A DNA stretch of 64,000 nucleotides from Streptomyces anulatus (GTDB lineage: Bacteria; Actinomycetota; Actinomycetes; Streptomycetales; Streptomycetaceae), in the NCBI RefSeq assembly GCF_000721175.1, contig NZ_JOEZ01000016.1, positions 558,001-622,000 of the forward strand, in the 5' to 3' direction. Below are positions 8,380 to 17,368 of this stretch, one piece after another (positions within the stretch are counted from its first letter, which is position 1; the number at the start of each line of letters is the position of its first letter). Below the pieces are notes generated by a model, which was given only the letters and a program-made list of their open reading frames with translations, did no database searches and was not told the origin of the DNA. The translations under genes were made by a program, and so were the position numbers.

Positions 8380-9816
8380 TCAGGCGCGCGGCACCGCACC
8401 GCCCGACGCCGCGTCGATCACCGTGCGGTCGCCCAGCGGCTTCTCCAGCGTCACCGTCCGGGTCAGCTCCTTGGCGATCATGATGCAGGCCTTCTTGCCC
8501 TCCTGCGGCTTCTCCGTGACCGAGATCCGCACCTGGCCCGCACTCTCCTCCGCGCTCGCCGTGTACGTACTGCACACGCCGCCCCAGAACGTCACCTCAA
8601 GGGTCCGCCCGTCCGCGCCGTACGAGGTCACCTTCCGGTCACCGGAGGGCGTCGGCGTATCCGGCTTCTCGATGAACTCCGGGTCCACGGCGACCTGCGT
8701 GACGATGTGCTCCGGGCCGCCCGGGGCCTGCCGGACCGTGAACAGCCAGGACGGCACCAGCGTCTGCCGGCCGTCCACGTAGTTCAGCGCGAGACCGAAC
8801 ACCGCGTCCTCGACCGTCCGCGTCACCGGAGCCCGCTTGCCGTTCGACGGCACGCACTGCGGGTCCGAGGGCTTCGGCTCGCCCTCCAGCGGTACGGGAG
8901 TGGCGCAGCCGCCGATGTCCCGGTCGGCGTCGCCCTTTCCCCTGCTCGCCGCGTTCAGCTGCTTCAGCGCCTCGTCCGCGCCGACCGCCGGGTAGGTGTG
9001 GCCCTTCTCCAGCGCCTTCAGATGTCCGCTGCCGCCGGTCACCTCGCCGTCCGGGCCCACCTGGACGCCCGTCGACCAGCCGTACGTCGGGAGCCCGTCG
9101 ATCTTCGGATCGGCGTTCACCACGCGGACGTCGCCCATCAGCTGGCCCGCGTTCAGCGCCGCGCCGTCCTGCCCGGCCGCCTTGAGCACCGGGACCGCGG
9201 CCGCCTTCGCGGCCTTCTCGCTCACCGGGTCGCCGCCCGGCTCCGTGGGCCCGTTCGCGCACATCTTCCCCGGCTCGCACGGCTTGGACGGGGTGGTGCG
9301 GGCGAACGTCCAGGTGCCCGGGGACTGCTTCGTCACCTTCAGGAGCGCGCCGGGGCCGTCGTCGTCGCCGACCACCCAGGACGCGCCCTCGGTGCGCGGC
9401 GAGCCCGGGATGCCCAGCGCCTTCGCCAGCCGGGCGACATCGGCCGCCGCCACCGTGCCCTTGGCGTGGTGCACCGCCGCCTCGTCCGGGCCGTCCGGGA
9501 GTTCGCCCGCCGCCCGGTAGATCACGGACGGGCCGCCCGGGTCCGGTTCGCCGGGGGCGATGCCCGGGGGAGGGGTGTCCGAGGGCGAGGAGGCGCTGCC
9601 CGGGCCGTCCGCCGCGGCGTCCAGGGCCAGCAGGGGGGCCGAGTCCTTCGCCGCCGCACCGCTGTCCGCCGCGCCGCCGCCGCCCGAAGCGGTCGAGGCC
9701 CAGTACGCCCCGCCGCTCCCGGCCAGCAGGACGGCCGCGGCCACCGAGGCCACCGCGAGCGGCGGACGCCGCCGCCGGGGGCCGGTCACGTCGTTGTCGG
9801 GTCGCTCGGTGCTCAC
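8380..9816 (-). CDS. Membrane-anchored extracytoplasmic protein of unknown function
   Basis: A 478-residue protein with a basic, Arg-rich N-terminus (GPRRRRPP) and one hydrophobic segment (about residues 20-42, LAVASVAAAVLLAGSGG). The rest is a long hydrophilic extracytoplasmic part rich in Gly, Pro, Ala and Asp. Two cysteine pairs (CEPGKMC and GGCATPVP with DPQC) could form disulfides. A conserved membrane protein gene also sits between the erpA and adenosine kinase genes in M. tuberculosis (Rv2203), but I cannot assign a function. Its 5' leader holds a palindrome and a direct repeat. Confidence 0.85.
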   Translation of the reverse strand: MSTERPDNDVTGPRRRRPPLAVASVAAAVLLAGSGGAYWASTASGGGGAADSGAAAKDSAPLLALDAAADGPGSASSPSDTPPPGIAPGEPDPGGPSVIYRAAGELPDGPDEAAVHHAKGTVAAADVARLAKALGIPGSPRTEGASWVVGDDDGPGALLKVTKQSPGTWTFARTTPSKPCEPGKMCANGPTEPGGDPVSEKAAKAAAVPVLKAAGQDGAALNAGQLMGDVRVVNADPKIDGLPTYGWSTGVQVGPDGEVTGGSGHLKALEKGHTYPAVGADEALKQLNAASRGKGDADRDIGGCATPVPLEGEPKPSDPQCVPSNGKRAPVTRTVEDAVFGLALNYVDGRQTLVPSWLFTVRQAPGGPEHIVTQVAVDPEFIEKPDTPTPSGDRKVTSYGADGRTLEVTFWGGVCSTYTASAEESAGQVRISVTEKPQEGKKACIMIAKELTRTVTLEKPLGDRTVIDAASGGAVPRA

Positions 9817-9859
9817 CGGATCGCTCCTTCGACTGCGTTGCCGTCGCGGTGCCTACCGC

Positions 9860-9953
9860 GTGTCCCCGGACGGGGACACCGGTGGGACGGAGCGGAGGAG
9901 CGTACGGTTCCCACGCCCGGGGGCGGCCCGGGCCAGGGCACCGTACGGTTCCC
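9860..9953 (-). promoter_or_regulatory. Candidate promoter/operator upstream of the membrane protein gene
   Basis: Two exact 12-base copies of cgtacggttccc lie at 9901-9912 and 9942-9953. Read on the minus strand each gives gggaaccgtacg; the first is followed after 17 bases by cgtc, resembling an ECF-sigma promoter (GGAAC plus a GTC-type -10). Just downstream is a 9-bp palindrome, gtgtccccg-ga-cggggacac (9860-9879). The pattern suggests envelope-stress control but is untested. Confidence 0.35.
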
Positions 9954-10012
9954 GCCGGAAGTCGCACGGAAAGGCTGAAAGGTGATGCCGTCCGGCTCGG
10001 CCCGGCCGGTCC

Positions 10013-10210
10013 TCAGTCGCCGTACTCGGACATCGCGTCGATCAGCCGCGCCGACGAGGGCGGTACCGTCACCCCGTTGATCAGCGACGGCTTCAGCGCG
10101 GCCGGTGCGCTCTTCGCGGGCGCCGTCCAGCGCGGCGCCATCCGCGCGCAGTCCCCGCGAAGTGCGGCCAGGCTCAATTCCGACTCGGGCAATGCGGTGT
10201 GCTTCGACAT
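10013..10210 (-). CDS. Small hypothetical protein
   Basis: A 65-residue frame starting MSKHTALPESELSLAALRGDC, without membrane segment or known motif. It ends in DAMSEYGD and is mildly acidic at the C-terminus. It is divergent from the adenosine kinase gene, and the intergenic region holds gatagtaggg on the minus strand, a plausible -10 region. Support is codon usage and isolation from other frames only; the ribosome-binding site is weak (ggtgcgg). It may be a real conserved small gene or a spurious frame. Confidence 0.5.
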   Translation of the reverse strand: MSKHTALPESELSLAALRGDCARMAPRWTAPAKSAPAALKPSLINGVTVPPSSARLIDAMSEYGD

Positions 10211-10366
10211 ATCCGCACCGTAACCACGGTCGCGCTCAGGTAGAAAGCCCTACTATCGGGTAGTTTCCCCTTTTCCTGGCCGTCGGCTCACCCGGTAGCG
10301 TGAACTGTCACGTCGTCCCGGAGGGCGCACTCACGGCCCTTCGCCTTCCGCAGGAGTAGCCTCCCC

Positions 10367-11341
10367 GTGCGTATTGCAGTCACCGGCTCGATCGCCACCG
10401 ACCACCTCATGACCTTCCCCGGCCGCTTCGCCGACCAGCTGGTCGCGGATCAGCTGCACACGGTCTCCCTGTCCTTCCTGGTCGACAACCTCGATGTGCG
10501 CCGGGGCGGTGTCGCCGCCAACGTCTGCTTCGGGATGGGCCTGCTCGGCACCAAGCCGATCCTGGTCGGCGCCGCGGGCTCCGACTTCGACGAGTACCGC
10601 GCCTGGCTCGACCGGCACGGTGTCGAGACCGGTTCGGTCCGCATCTCCGAGGTACTGCACACCGCCCGCTTCGTCTGCACCACCGACGCCGACCACAACC
10701 AGATCGGCTCCTTCTACACGGGCGCGATGAGCGAGGCCCGCCTCATCGAGCTGAAGAGCGTCGCCGACCGCGTCGGCGGCCTCGACCTCGTCTCCATCGG
10801 CGCCGACGACCCCGAGGCGATGCTCCGCCACACCGAGGAGTGCCGCTCCCGGAACATCCCGTTCGCCGCGGACTTCTCGCAGCAGATCGCGCGGATGGAC
10901 GGCGAAGAGATCCGCATCCTGCTCGACGGCGCCACCTACCTCTTCTCCAACGAGTACGAGAAGGGGCTCATCGAGTCCAAGACCGGCTGGACCGACGAGG
11001 AGATCCTCGCCAAGGTCGGCCACCGTGTCACCACCCTCGGCGCCCGCGGTGTCCGGATCGAGCGGTCCGGCGAGCCGGTCATCGAGGTCGGCTGCCCCGA
11101 GGAGGAGACCAAGGCCGACCCCACCGGCGTCGGCGACGCCTTCCGGGCCGGCTTCCTCTCCGGCCTCTCCTGGGGCGTCGGCCTGGAGCGCGCCGCCCAG
11201 GTCGGCTGCATGCTCGCCACCCTGGTCATCGAGACGGTCGGCACCCAGGAGTACACCCTGCGCCGCGCCCACTTCATGGACCGCTTCACCAAGGCGTACG
11301 GCCACGAGGCCGCCGCCGAGGTCCGCCGGCACCTGGCCTGA
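10367..11341 (+). CDS. adoK: Adenosine kinase-like PfkB family carbohydrate kinase
   Basis: A 324-residue ribokinase-fold enzyme. It closely resembles mycobacterial adenosine kinase (Rv2202c) along its whole length: IAVTGSIATDHLM at the start, GGVAANVCFGMGLLG, GSFYTGAMSEAR, and the PfkB signature DPTGVGDAFRAGFLSG with the catalytic Asp near the C-terminus. It would phosphorylate adenosine to AMP in purine salvage, although PfkB members can have other sugar or nucleoside substrates. The start is GTG. It abuts the converging cysteine desulfurase gene with no spacer. Position near erpA and ctaC matches M. tuberculosis. Confidence 0.88.
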   Translation: MRIAVTGSIATDHLMTFPGRFADQLVADQLHTVSLSFLVDNLDVRRGGVAANVCFGMGLLGTKPILVGAAGSDFDEYRAWLDRHGVETGSVRISEVLHTARFVCTTDADHNQIGSFYTGAMSEARLIELKSVADRVGGLDLVSIGADDPEAMLRHTEECRSRNIPFAADFSQQIARMDGEEIRILLDGATYLFSNEYEKGLIESKTGWTDEEILAKVGHRVTTLGARGVRIERSGEPVIEVGCPEEETKADPTGVGDAFRAGFLSGLSWGVGLERAAQVGCMLATLVIETVGTQEYTLRRAHFMDRFTKAYGHEAAAEVRRHLA

Positions 11342-12724
11342 TCAGCTGAGCCGGCGGACCACGTAGGCCGAGCCGAGGTCCGCCGGCTCCTCGCCCACGT
11401 ACTCCTGGCCCCGCATCTCGCACCAGGCCGGGATGTCCAGGCGTGCCGCCTCGTCGTCGGCGAGCACCGTCACCGTGGCGCCCACCGCTACCTCCCCGAT
11501 CACCTTTGCGAGCTCGATCACCGGAATCGGGCAGCGGCGGCCCAGCGCGTCGACCACCAGGGACGCGGCGGGGGCGGGGGAGGGGGGCGCGGACACCGGG
11601 GCCCCGAGCCGTTGCCGTACGTCGGCGACCAAGCCCGGAAGGATCTCCAGGAAGCGGTCCACGTCCGCCGAGGCCGCACCCGGCGGCAGCGACACCCGTA
11701 CGTTCCCCTCCGAGAGCACCCCCATCGCCTTGAGCACATGGCTCGGGATCAGGGTGCTGCTCGTGCAGGACGAACCGGATGATACGGAGAATTCCCTCCG
11801 ATCCAGCTCGTGCAGCAGGGTCTCCCCGTCGACATAGAGACAGGAGAAGGTGACCAGATGCGGCAGCCGCCGCTCCGGATCGCCCACCACCTCGACATCG
11901 GGCACCCGCTCGGCCACGACCGACCGGATCCGGTCGACCAGGGCCCGCAGCCGCGCCGACTCCGCCGCCGCCCCGTCCCGTACCGCGCGCAGCGAGGCCG
12001 CAGCCGCCACGATCGCCGGCAGGTTCTCGAACCCCGCCGCCCGCCCCGACTCCCGCTCCCCGGCCGGGCCCTGGGGTGCGAAGCGCACCCCCTTGCGGAC
12101 CGCGAGCAGCCCCACCCCGGCCGGACCGCCCCACTTGTGCGCGCTCGCCGTCAGCAGCGACCAGCCCGCCGGGGCCGGGCCCCAGCCGAGCGACTGGGCC
12201 GCGTCCACCAGCAGCGGCACCCCGGCGTCCGCGCAGAGCGCGGCGACCTCGGCCACCGGCTGCTCGGTGCCCACCTCGTGGTTGGCCGACTGGAGGCAGG
12301 CCAGCGCGGTGTCCGCCCGCAGCGCACCGGCGTACGCCACCGGATCCACCGCCCCGAAGCGGTCCACCGGGACCTCGGTGAACGAGCCGCCCGCCGCCTC
12401 GTGGGCCGCCGCCGAATGGAGCACCGACGAATGCTCGACCGCCGAGAGGGCCAGATGGCGGCCGACACGCCGACGCCCCGAAAGAGCCCCGGCGATTCCC
12501 GCGTGCACCGCCGTCGTCCCGGACGAGGTGAAGACCAGCTCGTCGGGGCGGCATCCGACGGCCTCCGCGGCGGCCTCCCGGGCCGCGTCCAGGAGCAGCC
12601 GGGCCCGCCGCCCCTCCTGGTACAGGCGGGCGGGATCGGCCCACCCCTCGTCGAGCGCGGCAAGCAGCGCCTGGCGTGCGACGGGATGCAGGGGGGTGGC
12701 GGAGGCGGCATCGAAGTAGGGCAC
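11342..12724 (-). CDS. Cysteine desulfurase fused to a C-terminal TusA-like sulfur carrier domain
   Basis: A 460-residue two-domain protein. Residues 1 to about 370 are a NifS/IscS-type class-V aminotransferase: PLP lysine in LTASAHKWGGPAG, an active-site cysteine loop in SSGSSCTSS, and TSSGTTAVHAGI near the N-terminus. After a Pro/Ala linker, residues about 385-460 match TusA/SirA, with VDALGRRCPIPVIELAKVIGE carrying the CPxP cysteine. The fusion would let persulfide pass within one protein to a sulfur relay, for thio-modification or cofactor sulfur. It lies tail-to-tail with adoK and is divergent from ctaC. Confidence 0.88.
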   Translation of the reverse strand: MPYFDAASATPLHPVARQALLAALDEGWADPARLYQEGRRARLLLDAAREAAAEAVGCRPDELVFTSSGTTAVHAGIAGALSGRRRVGRHLALSAVEHSSVLHSAAAHEAAGGSFTEVPVDRFGAVDPVAYAGALRADTALACLQSANHEVGTEQPVAEVAALCADAGVPLLVDAAQSLGWGPAPAGWSLLTASAHKWGGPAGVGLLAVRKGVRFAPQGPAGERESGRAAGFENLPAIVAAAASLRAVRDGAAAESARLRALVDRIRSVVAERVPDVEVVGDPERRLPHLVTFSCLYVDGETLLHELDRREFSVSSGSSCTSSTLIPSHVLKAMGVLSEGNVRVSLPPGAASADVDRFLEILPGLVADVRQRLGAPVSAPPSPAPAASLVVDALGRRCPIPVIELAKVIGEVAVGATVTVLADDEAARLDIPAWCEMRGQEYVGEEPADLGSAYVVRRLS

Positions 12725-12887
12725 CCCGCCACGCTAGCCCGCCCCCGGTCCCACCTCGCCGGGGGCCGCTCCTCCCGGACGGGCGAGTGGCCGTCAGATG
12801 GGTGCCGGAGGCCCGGATTCCACTCCATGGGGGTCTCGGGCGGCGCGTTGGGCACCCTCCCCGCGCGACCCCAAATAGCGTCCAGTA

Positions 12888-12916
12888 GGGTTTGGTCCGC
12901 ATAAACATCCAAACCC
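12888..12916. promoter_or_regulatory. Inverted repeat upstream of ctaC
   Basis: A perfect 8-bp inverted repeat, gggtttgg (12888-12895) and ccaaaccc (12909-12916), is centred on an AT-rich spacer with cataaac. It lies in the 273-bp gap between the divergent desulfurase and ctaC genes, about 85 bp before the ctaC start. It could be a regulator site or promoter element for the cytochrome oxidase operon. Confidence 0.35.
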
Positions 12917-12997
12917 CTGCCCGCGTCAGGGCCGGCGACCGACCAGAGACATACGGGCGCGCCGACCGTGCGGGCGAGACTCTCGGGAAGGCGCTAC

Positions 12998-13966
12998 GTG
13001 AGTCCCAACGGCTCCGACCGCTCGTCGCGGCGCCCGATGCGGCGGAAGCTGCCGCAGGTGCTGACTGCGGGCCTGGTCCTGGCGACAGCCTCCGGTTGTT
13101 CATACAACTGGGAGGATTTCCCCCGCCTCGGAATGCCCACACCGGTAACGGAAGAGGCCCCTCGGATCCTCTCCCTCTGGCAAGGCTCGTGGGCGGCAGC
13201 GCTCATCACGGGTGTCCTTGTCTGGGGGCTGATCCTCTGGAGCGTCTTCTTCCACCGGCGCAGCAGGACCAAGGTGGAGGTACCTCCGCAGACCAGGTAC
13301 AACCTGCCCATCGAGGCGTTGTACACAGTGGTTCCCCTCATCATCGTCTCGGTGCTGTTCTACTTCACCGCACGTGATGAGTCGAAGCTCCTCGAGCTCT
13401 CCGAAAAGCCCGCCCACACCATCAACGTGGTCGGCTTCCAGTGGAGCTGGGGCTTCAACTACATCGAGAAGGTGGACGGCCAGCCCGCAGCGGGCCCCGA
13501 GCTCCCCAAGGAGCTCGACGCCATCCCCGACCGGTTCCGCAAGGACTTCCCCGAGGGCGCCGGCGGCGTCTACGACGTGGGCATCCCCGGGACCCGCAAC
13601 CCCCAGAACGGCAACCCGGGGCCGACCCTGTGGCTGCCGAAGGGGGAGAAGGTCCGCTTCGTCCTCACTTCGCGTGACGTCATCCACTCCTTCTGGGTGG
13701 TGCCGTTCCTCATGAAGCAGGACGTCATCCCGGGCCACACCAACGCGTTCGAGGTCACTCCCACCCGGGAGGGCACCTTCATGGGCAAGTGCGCCGAACT
13801 CTGTGGCGCCGATCACTCCCGGATGCTCTTCAACGTCAAGGTCGTCTCCCCGGAGCGTTACCAGCAGCACCTCAAGGAGCTGGCTGAGAAGGGTCAGACG
13901 GGCTACGTGCCGGCAGGCATCGCGCAGACGGACCCGGCCAGGAATGCGGAGAAGAGTCAACTGTGA
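12998..13966 (+). CDS. ctaC: Cytochrome c oxidase subunit II (lipoprotein)
   Basis: 322 residues from GTG at 12998 (a longer in-frame GTG at 12968 is less likely). It has a twin-basic lipoprotein signal with lipobox TASGC, then two transmembrane helices (about [18 protein letters not shown] and [17 protein letters not shown]), then the periplasm-side cupredoxin domain that binds the dinuclear CuA centre. CuA ligands are visible in [12 protein letters not shown] plus the His of [11 protein letters not shown]. It accepts electrons from the bcc complex. It overlaps ctaD by 4 bp, so it is the first gene of the ctaCDF operon. Confidence 0.97.
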   Translation: MSPNGSDRSSRRPMRRKLPQVLTAGLVLATASGCSYNWEDFPRLGMPTPVTEEAPRILSLWQGSWAAALITGVLVWGLILWSVFFHRRSRTKVEVPPQTRYNLPIEALYTVVPLIIVSVLFYFTARDESKLLELSEKPAHTINVVGFQWSWGFNYIEKVDGQPAAGPELPKELDAIPDRFRKDFPEGAGGVYDVGIPGTRNPQNGNPGPTLWLPKGEKVRFVLTSRDVIHSFWVVPFLMKQDVIPGHTNAFEVTPTREGTFMGKCAELCGADHSRMLFNVKVVSPERYQQHLKELAEKGQTGYVPAGIAQTDPARNAEKSQL

Positions 13967-15518
13967 GCATCCTCAACGAACCTCAGGGTGCCGCTCCGGC
14001 AGACGACTCGTACGAGGACGAGCTGCCCGTGCGGCGCAAGCAGCCGGGAAACATCGTCGTGAAGTGGCTGACCACCACTGACCACAAGACGATCGGCACG
14101 CTCTACCTGGTCACGTCGTTCGCGTTCTTCTGCATCGGCGGACTCATGGCGCTCTTCATGCGCGCCGAGCTCGCCCGTCCCGGCACGCAGATCATGTCGA
14201 ACGAGCAGTTCAACCAGGCGTTCACGATGCACGGCACGATCATGCTGCTGATGTTCGCGACGCCGCTGTTCGCCGGATTCGCGAACTGGATCATGCCGAC
14301 ATGTGGATCATGGGTCTGGCCTTCTCCGGCTTCGGTACGATCCTCGGCTCGGTCAACTTCATCACCACGATCATCTGCATGCGCGCACCCGGCATGACGA
14401 TGTTCCGCATGCCGATCTTCACCTGGAACGTCCTGCTGACCGGTGTCCTGGTCCTGCTGGCCTTCCCGGTCCTGGCCGCCGCGCTCTTCGCGCTGGAGGC
14501 GGACCGGAAATTCGGTGCGCACATCTTCGACTCCGCCAACGGCGGCGCATTGCTCTGGCAACACCTCTTCTGGTTCTTCGGCCATCCAGAGGTGTACATC
14601 ATCGCGTTGCCCTTCTTCGGAATCATTTCCGAGGTCATCCCGGTCTTCAGCCGCAAGCCGATGTTCGGCTACATCGGTCTGATCTCCGCGACGATCGCCA
14701 TCGCCGGCCTTTCCGTGACGGTGTGGGCGCACCACATGTACGTCACGGGCGGTGTGCTGTTGCCGTTCTTCTCGTTCATGACGTTCCTCATCGCCGTGCC
14801 GACAGGCGTGAAGTTCTTCAACTGGATCGGCACGATGTGGAAGGGCTCGTTGTCCTTCGAGACACCGATGCTCTGGGCCGTCGGCTTCCTGATCACCTTC
14901 ACCTTCGGTGGTCTGACCGGCGTCATCCTCGCCTCGCCCCCGATGGACTTCCACGTCTCGGACTCGTACTTCGTCGTCGCGCACTTCCACTACGTCATCT
15001 TCGGCACCGTGGTCTTCGCGATGTTCGCCGGATTCCACTTCTGGTGGCCGAAGTTCACCGGCAAGATGCTGGACGAGCGGCTCGGCAAGATCACGTTCTG
15101 GACGCTGTTCGTGGGCTTCCACGGCACGTTCCTGGTGCAGCACTGGCTCGGTGCCGAGGGCATGCCGCGTCGTTACGCGGACTATCTCGACGCCGACGGC
15201 TTCACCGCGCTGAACACGATCTCGACGATCGCCTCGTTCCTGCTCGGCCTGTCGATGCTCCCGTTCTTCTACAACGTCTGGAAGACCGCGAAGTACGGCA
15301 AGAAGATCGAGGTCGACGACCCGTGGGGCTACGGCCGTTCGCTGGAGTGGGCGACCTCCTGCCCGCCGCCGCGGCACAACTTCCTCACGCTGCCGCGGAT
15401 CCGTTCCGAATCCCCGGCGTTCGACCTGCACCACCCGGAGATCACGGCGCTCGAACAGCTCGATCACCTCTCCGAGTCGGACAAGGCCCTCGCCGGCGGC
15501 AAGGAGGCAGGCAAGTGA
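13963..15518 (+). pseudogene. ctaD: Cytochrome c oxidase subunit I, disrupted by internal deletion and frameshift
   Basis: The first frame (GTG 13963 to about 14298) reads normal subunit I through helix II, including the haem-ligand segment [13 protein letters not shown] and ANWIMP. The sequence then jumps at 14295-14300 into a different frame that resumes at [13 protein letters not shown] and continues to 15518 with all later hallmarks: HPEVYI (CuB His and Tyr), WAHHMY, and HFHYV. Streptomyces CtaD is about 578 residues; about 112 plus 405 are present, so roughly 60 residues (helix III and flanking loops, about 181 bp) are missing. Translation from the normal start would enter a short nonsense tail ending at 14397. 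Either a real mutation or an assembly error. Confidence 0.88.
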
Positions 15519-15913
15519 AGATCCAGGGACAGATGTTCATCTGGCTGAGCGTCTTCATGCTCGCCGTGGCCGTCGCGTACGGCCTGTGGTCGAAGGAGCC
15601 GGTCGGCACCACGGCGCTCTTCCTGGCCTTCGGGCTGTCCATCATGATCGGCTTCTACCTGGCCTTCACGGCCAACCGGGTCGACGCGATGGCCCAGGAC
15701 AACAAGGAAGCCGACGTCGCCGACGAGGCGGGCGAGCTGGGGTTCTTCTCCCCGCACAGCTGGCAGCCGCTCTCGCTGGCGGTCGGCGGAGCCTTCGCCT
15801 TCATGGGCGTCGTCTTCGGCTGGTGGCTCCTGTACTTCTCCGCACCCCTGCTCTTGATCGGCCTCTTCGGCTGGGTCTTCGAGTACTACCGGGGCGAGAA
15901 CCGCACCCAGTGA
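15515..15913 (+). CDS. ctaF: Cytochrome c oxidase subunit IV
   Basis: A 132-residue membrane protein from the GTG overlapping the ctaD stop by 4 bp ([15 protein letters not shown]). Four hydrophobic segments are visible in two pairs (about residues 7-25, 32-52, 86-104 and 107-123), separated by an acidic loop ([16 protein letters not shown]). It is the actinobacteria-specific subunit IV of the aa3 oxidase. Downstream comes a strong terminator, so ctaC-ctaD-ctaF forms one operon. Coupling to ctaD translation may be upset by the ctaD frameshift, although the second ctaD frame does run through to this overlap. Confidence 0.95.
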   Translation: MKIQGQMFIWLSVFMLAVAVAYGLWSKEPVGTTALFLAFGLSIMIGFYLAFTANRVDAMAQDNKEADVADEAGELGFFSPHSWQPLSLAVGGAFAFMGVVFGWWLLYFSAPLLLIGLFGWVFEYYRGENRTQ

Positions 15914-15960
15914 CACCGCACTCCGTGACACCGCACCACGGGTGACACGCGCTACACCAC

Positions 15961-15997
15961 GAAGGGCCCGCATCGCCGACAGCGACGCGGGCCCTTC
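15961..15997. terminator. Terminator after the ctaCDF operon
   Basis: A perfect 11-bp inverted repeat, gaagggcccgc and gcgggcccttc, with a 15-base loop, 48 bp after the ctaF stop. Confidence 0.8.
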
Positions 15998-16054
15998 GCT
16001 CGTTTGCAGTCACTGAACGCGCTGGAACGGACGAACCTTCCTAGCGTGGACCGC

Positions 16055-17308
16055 ATGAACCACACGCCGCGCATCCGCACCGTAGTGAGCTGCACCCTGC
16101 TGGTCGTGACCCTCGCCGCGGGTGCGACCGCATGTGGCTCGCCCGACGGCCACCCGCTCTCGACGAAGCCTTACGACGCGGGCGACCAGGTCTCCTTCAA
16201 CGGCCCCTCCAAGAAGCAGAAGGCCGACCCCGACAAGCCCCTGGAAGTCACCGTCAAGGGTGACGACGGGCGCATCACCGACGTCAGCGCCGTGGACACC
16301 GGCGGCCGCCACCTCGCGGGAGAGCTCTCCGCCGACGGGAAGCGCTGGCGCTCCACCGCCCCGCTCGCGGCCGGCACCGGATACACGGTCAGGGTCGCAA
16401 CGGAGAACAGCGACGGCGCCCCAGGCGTCCGTACGCTCTCCTTCGACACCTCCTCGCCCAAGAGGCTGCTGAAGGTCTCCTTCGGCCCGCAGGCGGGCAC
16501 CTACGGCGTCGGACAGCCCGTCACGGCGGAACTCAGCGCTCCGATCACCGACAAGGCGGCCCGGGCCACCGTCGAGCGCGCCCTGAAGGTCCGCTCCAGC
16601 CCGGCGGTCACCGGCTCCTGGTACTGGGTCGACGACAAGAACCTGCACTACCGCCCGAAGGAGTACTGGCCCGCGAACGCCACCATCGAGGTGCGCTCCA
16701 ACCTGGCAGGCATCAAAGTGACCAACGCCCTCTACGGTGCCGAGGCCAAGCCCCTCAAGCTCGCCACGGGCGACCGGATCGAGGCCATCACCGACGCCTC
16801 GGACCACTCCATGACGGTGCTGCGCAACGGAGAAGTGATCAAGACCATTCCGGTCACCACCGGGAAGCCCGGCTTCTCCACCCGCAACGGGGTCAAGGTG
16901 GTCCTCGCCAAGGAGCAGTTCGTACGCATGCGCGGGGAGAGCATCGGCATCGCCGCCGGCTCCCCGGAGTCGTACGACCTGCCGGTCTACTGGGCCACCC
17001 GGGTGACCTGGAGCGGCGAGTACGTCCACGCCGCCCCCTGGTCCGCCGGCTCCCAGGGCAACGCCAACGTCAGCCACGGCTGCACCGGCATGAGCACCGG
17101 CAACGCCGAGTGGTTCTTCGACACCGTGCGTCAGGGCGACATCGTCAAGGTCGTCGGCAGCGCGGGCGAGGACATGACCCCGTTCGACAACGGGTTCGGT
17201 GACTGGAACCTGTCCTGGGAGAAGTGGCAGAAGGGCAGCGCCCTCCACGAAGGGGCGCCGGACAGCCCGCAGTCCCTCCAGGCCGCCCGGCTGCGTCCCC
17301 ACGTCTGA
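16055..17308 (+). CDS. Secreted L,D-transpeptidase lipoprotein (YkuD family)
   Basis: About 417 residues from the ATG at 16055 (MNHTPRIRTVV; GTG at 16046 possible). A signal sequence ends in the lipobox-like AGATAC. Two Ig-like domains follow (about residues 40-240), as in mycobacterial LdtMt2-type enzymes. The YkuD catalytic domain ends with HAAPWSAGSQGNANVSHGCTGMS, in which the His and Cys of SHGCTGMS form the active site. It makes 3-3 cross-links in peptidoglycan and is the target type of carbapenems. It lies between the cta operon and ctaE, transcribed with them but separated by a terminator. Confidence 0.95.
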   Translation: MNHTPRIRTVVSCTLLVVTLAAGATACGSPDGHPLSTKPYDAGDQVSFNGPSKKQKADPDKPLEVTVKGDDGRITDVSAVDTGGRHLAGELSADGKRWRSTAPLAAGTGYTVRVATENSDGAPGVRTLSFDTSSPKRLLKVSFGPQAGTYGVGQPVTAELSAPITDKAARATVERALKVRSSPAVTGSWYWVDDKNLHYRPKEYWPANATIEVRSNLAGIKVTNALYGAEAKPLKLATGDRIEAITDASDHSMTVLRNGEVIKTIPVTTGKPGFSTRNGVKVVLAKEQFVRMRGESIGIAAGSPESYDLPVYWATRVTWSGEYVHAAPWSAGSQGNANVSHGCTGMSTGNAEWFFDTVRQGDIVKVVGSAGEDMTPFDNGFGDWNLSWEKWQKGSALHEGAPDSPQSLQAARLRPHV

Positions 17309-17323
17309 CCCGGGCCGAGGAGG

Positions 17324-17359
17324 GTGCCCCGCTGCCCGGGACGGCCCTCAGCGGGGCAC
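17324..17359. terminator. Bidirectional terminator between L,D-transpeptidase and receiver gene
   Basis: An 11-bp perfect inverted repeat, gtgccccgctg and cagcggggcac, with a 14-base loop in the 60-bp convergent gap. Confidence 0.75.
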
Positions 17360-17368
17360 GGGGGCCGC

